A stretch of DNA of 64,000 bases from Membranipora membranacea (taxonomy: Eukaryota > Bryozoa > Gymnolaemata > Cheilostomatida > Membraniporidae), in assembly GCA_914767715.1 (NCBI GenBank), contig OU612073.1, forward strand, positions 19,654,001 to 19,718,000. Reading direction: 5' to 3'. The position numbers and the translations under genes are program-made. The notes beneath the pieces are model-generated. The model did not search any database, was not told the origin of the DNA, and was given only the letters and a program-made list of their open reading frames with translations. Below, piece after piece: positions 26,101 to 35,600 of the stretch; the first letter of the stretch is position 1; the number at the start of each line of letters is the position of its first letter.

Positions 26101-29100
26101 GCATGGTGAGGGACCGCATATGATGGCGATTTGGGTGCACTGTAACGGGTAATGACAAATCTCTGTCACGAACTGTGAGATCTAAAGCTAAGAGGGACTA
26201 GCTGTGTATTCTAACTCCTACTTCTATCTGGTGCAAAAGTGAGGGACATGGGGATGTTTTATAGATGTAATCTGACATAGAGGCAACGCATTGTTAGGAG
26301 CAGACAACCCCACAACACCAAAGGCAATCTATAAATTTAGACGCAGAAAAAGTACAATAACTTTGAGTGAACAAACCGGTCAGCCATCAGACTCATATTC
26401 CGTGCGATCCTAACAAAATATTCAGCAGAGAAGTTACTAGAAAGCATAATAGTAATAATAGTAATAATAAGTTATTTCTGTATGGAGTACAGCGCACTGA
26501 ACATTGGACGGGACAAGGGAGGAAGATACACTCACTATGGCAGAAAGGGAATAAGAGTGAGCACGGTAGTGCGGGGAGCGCAGACCACCAATTTCCTTTG
26601 ATATTGTTGATTTGTCTTACATGCATATAGAGCTATATAGGAAAGCTCAGTGATTCCCAATTTCTTTTGTTGACAAACTTCTACCAAACAGATGCCTACT
26701 AACAGAGATCAGCTTCTGGTCTCTGTTAGCAGCAGTCCTCTGTTGGGTACAAGCTGCTATATTACCATGCACTTATGTAGCTGCTCATGAGTGAACTATT
26801 TGAGACATGAATGCAAGCAATAACAAACTTTAGAGAGCACTGAGCAGCTCTAAAAGTGTAATTCTCAAACACATTCCTCTATGTGTTTATATTTGGCCTG
26901 TCACACCGCGATCACAATGAGCTAATATTGTTAACTGAGTATTTGCTCACACTTGGTAAAATTACTTTGTAATTTTCTGCTCAGTTGAGCTTCTCGAACA
27001 AGAGTTATGCAAGCAAAGTATCAAAGCTGCTGAAAAAAAAGCAAACAGAGGCTTCAATTACATAAAAACCAAGTCTCAGAGGAAACAGGAAACGCATTGG
27101 GTTACTAACATATGAAATTATAGATCACAATTTCCAGATCACGAGAGACAAACGCTGAGCATAAACCCGGCTCAGTCCTGATTGATTGGTTTTCACATTT
27201 GTGCCAAAATATGAGTAATTCTGGCCTCTTGTGCCAAATTGAGTTGATCTAGATAAGCTTGGTAAGGTAAGAGATAAGAGCAAAGCTGCTGTGTTAATTG
27301 CTACTTGAGCTGATTTTATCTAAAAACTGTATCTAAATTATTATATGATATAGTAATATACACCATAACGGTACTTCAATTTACATGGCCATTTAACATC
27401 TTACAAAAGAAGGGCCTCAGATGTGCAGTATGGTCAACGCAATGATATCCTCCATATGAATTAATTATAGCAGGGAACATTTAAAACCATCAGATACATT
27501 AATGCAGTGTGCTGAACTATCATAGTTTGGTGTAGCTCAACCTCAGGTCGACAAAGACCCATGAATATAAATAACAATACTTAGCATTCCTGCATGACAC
27601 AGCCATACATTGTATATGGACTCTTGCAAGGGGCACAGGACTTTGCAAAGCTATGAATGGATTAAAACGAATCAGTTGATAAACTGAAATCCCTGATCAT
27701 ATAAATTGTTTGAAGACATAAAGGTGAATTTCTTTGAGAAGCTTTTAATACATCATTGTGCAAACACAAAACATGAAAGGAATCTAAGAATGCAATAATA
27801 TTGACCTGGCTCTAGATACTGGAATCTCATTAGTCTATAATAACAATGTCTTCCTAACTGCCCCTCCCTGACCAGATAGTAGTAAAAAAATCTGATGCAC
27901 CAAAGTTAATCAATAAATTCACTAAATATGCACTCCTAGTATTAATTCTAATGTGGATTGCCAGACTTCAATTATGACCATTACAGATAAACAATTTCTC
28001 TTATTGGTGTCAATCTCTTATTTATTTAATATCGTTCACTGGCGATTCTCCAGTCTATATAGGAGGAGAGGATTGTGTCTGAGCTCATATCAAACTACCA
28101 GTCAACACAAATGGCTGACAGGGGTTATGATCCCGTCATTTAGATTGCTCGGCTGAGGGTTGGTAACTAATAAATACAATATGAATTTATTTCTGGCTTG
28201 TAATGATAAAGGCCTTAGGTATGGCCGTATGTTTAGCTGGTTTGGATGACCATCACTAGAATGGTGGGAATACCCTATCACAGGTGTAGGCCTAGGTATT
28301 TTACATTTTACTTACTCAAATTCACCTAGTTTGATTGGATTAGACTGCCTGAGATTTTCACCCTGCACGCTTACAGGAGAAAGGAATACATTCTGCCCAT
28401 CAGTCCAAACCAAGCCATGCCGAGGATGCAGAGCTACAACATAAATCCATACAAGTAAATCATCTTCAGCCTGCTCCATCATTTGCGTGATCAGGGTGTC
28501 TTTTTCCGGCACACACACACAACATACTGTGATGGTTTGAGAACTATTTGTGCTGTGAGTTTGAAAACATATGGTAAGTCGGTAGTTGTTACCTACCAGT
28601 CTGCAGCGCCAAAATTAGTGAGACCAGGACTGGTGGTGTCAAAAATAACTACTGCAATGGGAAAGTACTTCCAGGATGTATTAACAAAAATAGTGTATGT
28701 TATGGCAGTTTATACAAGGTATGCACAGGCGGGGTTAGAAAGTATTTGGTTGGTCCATAATTCAATGGAAACACTCACTGTAACGGACTAACTTGGTGTT
28801 TAGGCGTTAGCGTTATATATATAATGATCTAATCATAATAATCTTTAAAAATGAAGATAATAATAATTGAATAATGTTGCATACATAGGTAGCCCTTGCC
28901 TAGGTAGCTAACAAAAATTAGGACTAGGAATAGATAGATAGAGATGACATCTACTACATCTATCTATCTATCTCATCTGTCATCTAATGCATTGCATTTG
29001 CTGAGATAATATAATAGAGTAGCATGCTGCTTAAATACAGTACACCAAACCAGTCCAGGGTCTTACAAGTTCAAATAATTTTAATTAACTTGGAACAGTA

Positions 29101-29435
29101 GTAGTGACACTACAGTAGAGTAGGTAGAGAGTAGTACTCAACACTACTACTGTGTTGCTCACTACTAATCTACTAACTACTACTAATGACTAATAAGTTA
29201 GTAAGTAAGTAACTTTACTATACTAATACTTAGTCTTGTAGTTGTAAGAAATGAAGTAAGGTAGTAGTTGATTATTATGTGCCCATAAACTAATACTGTT
29301 TCATGACAACAAGAGGAAACAAAAGTAACTGTTACAACTATTTGCTCATTTTTCCCATAGGAACATTAAATGACAAATACCTCTAAAAAGTGAGTTTAAA
29401 GCACTCCTTCTCAAAACAGCACTGCCTAGCTCCAT
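14057..29435 (-). CDS. WDCP: WDCP homologue, whole gene (12 coding exons, 654 residues)
   Basis: WD repeat and coiled-coil-containing protein. Coding exons, in order, are 29381-29435, 28316-28433, 24559-24719, 24172-24286, 22372-22533, 21663-21769, 21144-21319, 20602-20706, 18085-18250, 16014-16538, 14482-14645 and 14057-14167; the total is 1965 nt. Features matching the vertebrate family, as I remember it, appear in the right order: N-terminal MELG, then HGLVWTDG, GLCWS, LPQGCLWNP, RSACW, TKELPLENLC, GLLAPDLLCYS, and QRPKG followed by VYILVGK. A long serine/asparagine-rich linker comes next, then a short C-terminal coiled coil. The N-terminal half (about 1-390) should form the WD/beta-propeller part. 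The biochemical role is poorly known; the human protein is described as an oligomer that binds the kinase HCK. The 3' end is uncertain. Confidence 0.9.
14482..14645 (-). CDS. WDCP: WDCP exon 11, acidic linker
   Basis: Acceptor ctatttaag, donor CAG|gtttga, phases 1 to 0. Proline/serine and aspartate-rich: SSPVQRPTDREPVISSP, ending DDIDDLTHLLTNQ, which leads into the coiled coil. Confidence 0.85.
16014..16538 (-). CDS. WDCP: WDCP exon 10, disordered linker
   Basis: The largest coding exon (525 nt). Acceptor gtattccacag, donor TCAG|gtaact, phases 1 to 1. Begins with a run of six alanines (VSGGAAAAAAIISQSD), then serine, asparagine and glutamine-rich sequence with four NQ-centred repeats (TNQKE, ANQSG, NNQSA, TNQSN) encoded by near-identical DNA around AACCAATCA. 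Likely disordered. Confidence 0.88.
17107..17158. repeat. 14-bp inverted repeat around CACGCGGCTACTTT
   Basis: Arms 17107-17120 and 17145-17158 are exact reverse complements with a 24-nt spacer, inside the intron between WDCP exons 9 and 10. Thirteen bases of the same arm (CACGCGGCTACTT) recur at 22172, which suggests a dispersed small element. Confidence 0.85.
18085..18250 (-). CDS. WDCP: WDCP exon 9, conserved QRPKG block
   Basis: Acceptor gatctgtttcag, donor GCAG|gtaaag, phases 0 to 1. Reads MLPDDQRPKGLGESAIPHSV, then YILVGKTKKEDSAFLSLSK. This matches the vertebrate family block ERPKG followed by LVGKQKLTDTTFLPSSK. Confidence 0.92.
20602..20706 (-). CDS. WDCP: WDCP exon 8, beta-propeller strand block
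   Basis: Donor ATT|gtaagt, phases 0 to 0, 35 codons: VNGSSQFVVVGSNTQCTLQF and following. The acceptor sits in a 15-bp tandem array, so four upstream acceptors could also be used in frame. Confidence 0.92.
20707..20781. repeat. 15-bp tandem array (5 copies), each a 3' splice site
   Basis: Five perfect copies of CTGATATATAAGTAA directly abut WDCP exon 8. On the transcribed (minus) strand the unit is TTACTTATATATCAG, an acceptor-like sequence ending in CAG. Choosing an upstream copy adds multiples of Leu-Leu-Ile-Tyr-Gln in frame with no stop. Confidence 0.95.
21144..21319 (-). CDS. WDCP: WDCP exon 7
   Basis: Acceptor tgttatacag, donor TATAGT|gtaagt, phases 1 to 0. Encodes DMSEAVKSPTDTLMNLRSGD and later SASLHGLLAPDLLCYS. 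The last part matches the family block ending ILVPDLIAFN. Confidence 0.9.
21663..21769 (-). CDS. WDCP: WDCP exon 6
   Basis: Acceptor ttgattatag, donor GTCG|gtaggt, phases 2 to 1. Encodes ADGSILTMVAIGKDYILLTK, then ELPLENLCKQDALTV. ELPL-x-x-x-C is a conserved family signature. Confidence 0.92.
22215..22302. repeat. Short element with 22-bp terminal inverted repeats
   Basis: The left end (215-236, TGATCAAGTTTGC...) and the reverse complement of the right end (281-302) match over 22 bp with few differences. A related sequence lies at about 50555-50677 in a MAP7 intron. It sits 70 bp beyond the 3' edge of WDCP exon 5. MITE-like, unclassified. Confidence 0.6.
22372..22533 (-). CDS. WDCP: WDCP exon 5, WD-like repeat
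   Basis: Acceptor cctctattatag, donor ACAGG|gtgagt, phases 2 to 2. Encodes SRDGSQQTQLRSACWSSGGD then QLYVATKSTIWIFSW. This aligns with the family pattern HCACW followed by LVVAVGSSLHSYIWD. The acceptor at 22533, not the nearer CAGs, is needed to keep the frame. Confidence 0.92.
23150..24030. mobile_element. Non-autonomous hAT-like DNA transposon (881 bp)
   Basis: The ends are exact inverted repeats of 13 bp, TAGGGGTGGAACG. They are flanked by a perfect 8-bp target site duplication, ACAACACC, at 23142-23149 and 24031-24038. An 8-bp duplication and TAGGGGTGG-type termini are typical of the hAT superfamily. The interior carries several CTCGGATC-type motifs near both ends, possibly transposase-binding sites. 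The longest open frame is about 72 codons with no transposase resemblance. It lies in the intron between WDCP exons 4 and 5, ending about 140 bp from exon 4. Confidence 0.9.
24133..24178. repeat. 28-bp tandem duplication carrying WDCP exon 4 donor
   Basis: ATGTGACTTACTGTGTTT occurs at 24133-24150 and 24161-24178, a period of 28 bp. Both copies contain a donor (ACACA|gtaagt, minus strand). The exon-proximal copy keeps the frame into exon 5. The distal copy would place a stop right after the extra CAG. Confidence 0.9.
24172..24286 (-). CDS. WDCP: WDCP exon 4
   Basis: Acceptor gttgtttacag, donor ACACA|gtaagt, phases 1 to 2. Encodes CLWNPMRDILAIATSEQCSI then YFRHSDKKSSLSLPIQT. With the preceding exon it makes LPQGCLWNP, matching the vertebrate LPQGCVWHP. 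Confidence 0.93.
24559..24719 (-). CDS. WDCP: WDCP exon 3, WD-like repeat
   Basis: Acceptor ttattctttag, donor CTCAAG|gtttgc, phases 2 to 1. Encodes SIQGLCWSCDFPDSWCYLCV, then TQYQKVSIWRVEGN and KNPLPQ. GLCW...VSIWRV is a WD-type strand pattern. Starting at 24719, rather than at the nearer CAG, is required by the phase of exon 2. Confidence 0.93.
24720..28315 (-). other. WDCP intron 2 (3.6 kb)
   Basis: No exons or recognisable transposons seen. Holds an 11-bp poly-C run near 25730 and a GATGATATCAGA repeat near 25637-25665. Short open frames on both strands look like noise. Confidence 0.6.
28316..28433 (-). CDS. WDCP: WDCP exon 2
   Basis: Acceptor tttatgttgtag, donor TTTGA|gtaagt, phases 1 to 2. 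Encodes LHPRHGLVWTDGQNVFLSPV and ends SNPIKLGEF. HGLxWTDGxxV is a hallmark of the family N-terminus. An ATG upstream of the acceptor could extend the frame, but the exon 1 match below makes the spliced form far more likely. Confidence 0.94.
28930..29270. repeat. Low-complexity AGAT/CTA-rich stretch in WDCP intron 1
   Basis: An AGATAGATAG run facing CTATCTATCTATCT (28930-28975) forms an imperfect hairpin. It is followed by TAGTA/CTACTA-rich sequence (29096-29270). No coding signal. Confidence 0.8.
29381..29435 (-). CDS. WDCP: WDCP exon 1, start codon
   Basis: ATG at 29435-29433 with A at -3 and G at +4. Encodes MELGSAVLRRSALNSLFR and ends in phase 1 at AGAG|gtattt. This parallels the vertebrate start (MELG, then LLRTGLNALH), and joining to exon 2 gives LFRALHPRHGLVWTDG without a gap. 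That fixes the true start. Confidence 0.93.
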
Positions 29436-29605
29436 TTTCTTCTCTTGAATGACTGAATATTTTCCCCCAGGTTTATCCTTTTCTTATCTATGCATTCATT
29501 GGTCACTTTCACTTAGAGATGTCTGGATTGGTTAGCACATCTGTAGCAGTCTGAACTGTTTTCTACCTCCTCCACTAAAGTTTACTTGGTGACGTCATTT
29601 ACAGG
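29436..29605. promoter_or_regulatory. Bidirectional promoter between WDCP and MAP7
   Basis: 170 bp separates the two start codons. It contains ATTGG (inverted CCAAT) at 29498-29502 and 29527-29531, 29 bp apart, as expected for paired NF-Y sites. It also contains a perfect palindromic CRE, TGACGTCA, at 29590-29597, 8 bp before the MAP7 ATG. No TATA box is evident. Transcription starts cannot be seen; the CRE may fall in the MAP7 5' UTR. Confidence 0.7.
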
Positions 29606-29657
29606 ATGGCTGATGTTGAAGAAAATTTTGGAGGAACTCAGGTGCTCCCTTCAAATG
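29606..29657 (+). CDS. MAP7 exon 1 (isoform A start)
   Basis: ATG with A at -3 and G at +4. Encodes MADVEENFGGTQVLPSN and ends in phase 1 at AAATG|gtaatg. The ATG directly follows an acceptor-like tttacag, so an upstream 5' UTR intron is possible. Confidence 0.8.
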
Positions 29658-32600
29658 GTAATGGTTTGTACTAACAGTCGTTCTCTCATATGTAGATTGT
29701 GTTGTTTTATATTGATTTCTACATCAACTCACTGCTGAGGGGTTGATAGAGGCTGTTTATATTACATTACTTGGTTAAGCTCTTCTCAGACAGGAGGCCG
29801 AGTCCCCCCCTTGCCTATCAATTCAATCAATCAATGTATTATGTATATAAATAATATAAAATAAAAATAATTAAATGAGTGTGACACATTAATTTATTTA
29901 TATTCAGTGTATCATTAGTTTCATTAAGTTTATGTTGAACTATATACTAGAGATGGTACTTCAATGCAACATGATCATCATACATCATAACAACAACTTC
30001 TTTAATTTTAATTATTATTATCGAATCATCAGTTTGAAGTTTGTTATAGGCCTATCATAATAATATATATCTCACAATTATAATTAAGTAATGCAAGGAA
30101 ATTAAAGTAGGGAGATCCCTGATTTGAGTAAGTAATTGAAATTTTCGCAGTTGCCAAAACTCCTATAATTCTCCTCTCTAGCATAGGCCTATGCTAGCAA
30201 TTGGTTGGCGGCTGGCATGTATGTATGAGTTGCAGGCCTAGCTCAAACTATCTAGCAGCAATACATCTTTCTGCTGTCGTGTTAGTTAGATGTGGTTTGA
30301 ACTCCGAGTCACAGTGTGATGTGATGTACGGGGATAACTGACATATTTGAAGATAATTTATTTAGCTCTAGCCAAGTCTTAGGTAGCTCAAGCCTGTCTT
30401 GACATTCCAGACACTCATACCAGTTGAAGTTAGATGGGCAACTCCACTGCAAAACCTGGACATTAAAGGATAAACAACGCAATGAGTTCTGCTGTAGCAC
30501 TTATGGTAATTATGCTAAAGGAGTTCCAGTATGGTTTGATCAATGAGTAACAGGTTTGATGAAATTAAACCCTTGACGTTCTGGGAGAGGAGGGTCTTTC
30601 GGTTAGTGTGAGCGAGGCTTTTCGAGCTAAGCCCTCGGTTAAATATTTCACAGTTTTATTCTTACCATTTCCAAATTGTTCACTCAGCAATATATAGTCC
30701 CATCAAGCATTGTGCGGTTAGGGAACAAGACCAAGTTTTGTTCATCTCATCTCAATCTGATGCAATTTTGGTAGATTTCAATTGAAATAACCCTATCTAA
30801 CTATTTTGTTACGGGTGGGATAAAAAACACCATGTCGAGCATTGCCAAGCACCCGAGCAATGAACTTGACCAACTAGTGGTTTTGAGCATGGCTGCAAAT
30901 AGATATTCATGCTTTGATATGAATTTTCTGAAAAAAAATCAGATGAGATATCCCACATCCTCAATCTCATCATCATCACTTCTCACCATGGGTGGTGTGT
31001 CCCACAGTCCATATGCTTCCCCTTGTTAAATAAGTGTATAGGTTTTATATCTAAACTTATATTCTGTTAGCTTCGGATTGTGGGGGGGGAACAATATTGG
31101 TCATGTGACATCTTAGTCTCATCTTCAGTGATGCTGGTGAGGTGATAAGGTAATTACGCTGAGCTTAGTACTGGGTATCTAGGAGCTTGTCTGGGTAGGA
31201 TTGATACTAGCAGTATGCCTGCTTGGGTTTTTTACTGTCAATGCACGATGTCTTTTCTCTTTACACGCTTATTTTATATAATGATAAACTAGTGTGGTTG
31301 CTACAATGATAATTTATTTTTGCCACTACCTTTTGTGGACGATTGTCGCTGTTTAACCTGACGTGTCTACTTGGAGAGTCTCTTCGTGGAGCAATGATAC
31401 CCTAGGGGAGAGTATAAGTTAGTTGGTCTTTATCGTTACTTTACTCCTCTAGGGTTCGCATGTTGATCTCAGATAGGTTCATTACCCTAGTTTGACCGTA
31501 GAGTTGATCATTTCTCTGAAGGATTTGGTTAATTTTATGGGATCTGATTGTCCTCGGAGTGATGCTCAGAAAACTAAAAGATTCTATGGTGATGACATCG
31601 CAGTGAAAATCTGTGACCTCTGTCCTGCTCATAGTATATTAAGTCTATGCCTCTGCTGTTCATCTCTTGCGCTCTGTACATTTCTGGCGCAAGTCTGTGA
31701 ACAATTCTTAACAGATTAGAGCCTAGGCGGGATTGATACTTGCATCCTGTCACTCACAATAATTACAGCTATAACTGTCCTCATACTAATCCTTGTTAAT
31801 TTTCCTGCCAGTCAATTAAATTAGCTTGCCTCTCATTATCGGTGTTTATTTGGTCTATCATCGAGGGAATGTGGAGGCGATCAACTAACACCAGAAGAGG
31901 CATACATCATTATAACCGCTAGCCAACTTCCTATTCGAGGTCCTAACTTGTGTAGTAGTGCATTGGATTTAAGTGCATTACTAATTCTGTGCAATGTCCT
32001 ATTTCCTTTCGCAAAGTGTTCCATTCACAGTGTAAATTAGTGATTATAATACATTGATTTTATTTGGGCATATCAGATAGTCACTGAGTTGTCATCTAGT
32101 ACTAGTTAGTTAGCTGAGTTAAGAGTCAGTTGTCTATGAGAACTGAATATTGAGCTAATTAATATAGGATGTTACATTACTTAATCTTATTGACAGTGTC
32201 GAGGCCAATTTCACTACGACAAGTCTTGTCTTAGAGTGTACTACATCACCACCCATTAATTCTCTTAGATTCGATCACTCGACACCAAGGAGACTCTTAT
32301 CTCATGTGGGCTGTTAGTTCTGGTGACCTGAGACGAGCAACTCAAGTCACCAGAACCAACAGAACTGATTATAGTTTGGAGTACTAATCAGCATGTCATG
32401 TTAGCCTGGGCAAGCTATCTGTGGGGTTGGGGTACGCAGGTCATAATACTGGCCATAATGATATCGCTCTGTACCTTGTGTAACAGTGTTTGTTAGTCTA
32501 AATGTTTGATAGATTGATTAGTGATTGATTTGGCACAGCAGCTCTCTGAGGGTCATACCTACTTAGATGTTCTCACATGACATGATGCAGCTTACAGTGA

Positions 32601-35600
32601 GATCAGCCGTCAGACATGTCAGTCAGTGATATTGATCACGTTCTGTCTTGAGGGATTTGAAGCTTGTGCTGGAATGTGCTTATAGCTGAAGTCTGCATGT
32701 AAAATATGCATAATGGGATAATAATTTATTGCTTGTGAGTTAGACTAAACAACTATCGATAGACTGACAGTAAGGTTTCCTAGATCAGCCTTAGAGAGGC
32801 ATCTTATGTTGGTCTAGTTTATGTAGCCATACAGTAATCATCATGAGATCAGTAGATTCTTCATAGAGGAGAGACATTTATACTGTTACCAAACTTCATG
32901 TAAGCTATGTCCTGGCTTGGTCAACGTTTCTTTTAAAAACATAAACTTCCCAATTGATCAAAACCCAGACGTAGGCTCTAATGCAGTGTTGGGTTGAGGA
33001 GGGAAGCCCGTTTAGGTCCCCAAAGCATGTGTAACACAATATTTAAGCCTTTTTGTAAATCAGTATTATAAGGACCCATTTAACAATGCAAAGTCACTTT
33101 TGGCAAAATACGCTATCGATAGTTTGGTAACAATAGCTCCAATGTCTGTTTTGTTGACTTCTTCTTTCTAAAAAAAGTGATTACTGGTACCGACAGTATA
33201 TACTTTCACTGGGACATCCAGTGGCAGCAGCGGTGCTAACAGTACTCTGTGGCAGGCTGTGTGATTAGAGAATAAACAAGACTATGTTACCTGTGTAACA
33301 GCAGTGTAACAGTGGTGTGATTCTTTACAGTGTATTGTTTACACATTCTGTGGATGTGGCTTGCCTAGTTATTAGACTTTGATTGCATTCCTTTCTAATT
33401 TCTATCAATCAGTATTATGTTACTGTTTATGGATTGGATCAGACTATTGAATCACTGTTGTGGCCAGCCTCTGCCCTTGTAGTGAGATAGATTTTCTCTT
33501 GGCTGTGTGAAGGATTATATGACCCGAGGCGCGGCGACTCCTTGTTTTACCTCAAAATGTAAAATAGTTGGTAGGAGTTAGAATATAGCGCTTGAGATCG
33601 TGATTTATCTTCTTTACCACATAGCATATAATAGTGCTGAGTTTCTGAACTTTTAGTGAGGTTGTTTCTTTGTGTTCTCCATAGAGTTACTATATGCTCA
33701 TACACAGTGCGAGATAAGTCCTGTCTCTTGAAATAATCAGGCTACGTTCTACACACTTGCTATGAGGACACAGCAGTGACAGTCATAACTACCGCATTAG
33801 ACCTACAGTTAGTAGTACATCCCAACTAAACACATAATAACATAGATTTAGACCTCAGATTGATTTCTTGAGGCTGACTGGAATGTTGACAGTTATTTGA
33901 CAGTGGATTGAGATTCCATGTAAATTAAGTCTAATCATCATGATGTGAAATCTATGTTCAGCTTCTGTTGTGAGTGCCACTCATTAGCCTGGTGACCTGA
34001 TGTAACAGCCTGGCTCTGTACTTATTGTCTCCCCTCATCATAGTGAGAGAATATAAGCCGTTTTTATTTGTCCGGTATCATCTCCACTTTGCTGATCGAG
34101 TAAAGTTAAGCTTTGCTGTTTGTTAAAGGTAGTCTGTAGTTAGCTGACCGGTGGAAAATATGAGGGTTGGTGAATTGTGTGATGTTGTAATGACTGTTTA
34201 AACTTGAGGGTGTAAATATCTTCAGACATGAGATGTATCCTTAGTTGATGTAAGTTTACATACACGACGCTTACTTATATACAGTATGATGTTCCAACGC
34301 CCATCCATGTTAGATATAGAGATGTTGACAGACTGCACAGTGTAACGATGTGTCATGTTTCGGTCATCAGATGATGCCTGACCTGACCCTTGTAGATCTG
34401 ATCTATATCTTATAAGATGTTTGACCAGGCTAATTAATTTCTAATCCTCACACTAACGTTATCAGTGGGTTTACTTTAAAAGTCAAATATATGGTTCGGT
34501 ACGGAAATTTGGTAAGGATTTCAAAGGCGAATGTTATAAGACTGTATAAGAGCAGTAGCGTGCTGATCACATGATAATCTAAGTGGTTCTGATTGACCAG
34601 CTCTTTAGGCCCAGCATAGAACCGGGCTTACAAATTAGACAAATAAAGTTCACCTACACTAGTATACCATGCATACACAGCCACATTAGTGTGGATGTAA
34701 GTTATATGGTGCCAAACTTACATGTTTGATACTTACTGTTGTGAGGATTGAAGACTTGGTTGCTTCTTGTTATCGGTAACCATCCTGACGGTATCACTTC
34801 TCAATCTCATGTTTTTTCTTTGACAGAAATGAGTGGAATGATGGAGGTCGAAGAAATAGTACTTCACTCAGAGAGCATTGATTCAACATTACAAATGACC
34901 GTGCCGGATGTCACAGCTTTACAGTCAGCTTCCGAGGATAGTATGGTGACAGCTAGATCAGAAGCTGACACCTCACAACAAGTACCAGAAAATAGTCAAA
35001 CACAAGAGAATTCTCCTATTCCAACCCTGCCAGTAGGCCAGTCTCTTGATGATAAAGAGAATGAAGATGCAAGCGGTGCTAACAATATATCAGCAAATTC
35101 AGGTAATGAAAGCGGTCGTGTTAAATTCCCTGATCGGTGCTACTCTATAATGCTCATTACTCAATGGTAAAAAAATAATGAAAATGAAGTAGGAGTTGTC
35201 CTTACTTCACACATGGATGATTATGAATCATTCATTCATAAATCATGAGATTCGAAACATATAAATAAATCCACATGACAATGCTCTGTTAGTGGGTGTG
35301 TGTCAAAAATGTACTCAGGAATGCAACATTACCCTTGAAATGTTACTCCCGTGATGTGATTCACCAGTAAAGCAAATTCAGTGGTTCATATTTTGTAAGT
35401 CTATATCAATGTTGGCACAAGTTCTTTACAACTGAAGGTGCGAAATAGCGAAATGCCAACACCTTGCTGGTAGTTCAGGCTTTTATTACTTTCCCCCTGA
35501 TGAAGCTAAGTTTAATTCTTCACTAGTGCAATTAATTTATTTCCTTTGTAAATATAAATCCATATATTGTATATTTGTATTTACCTAGCAGGTCGCCCAG

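Noticed and set aside
28434-28518. WDCP start at an ATG inside the extended exon 2 frame
   Set aside because: A good acceptor precedes 28433, and exon 1 at 29435 restores the conserved MELG start in phase.
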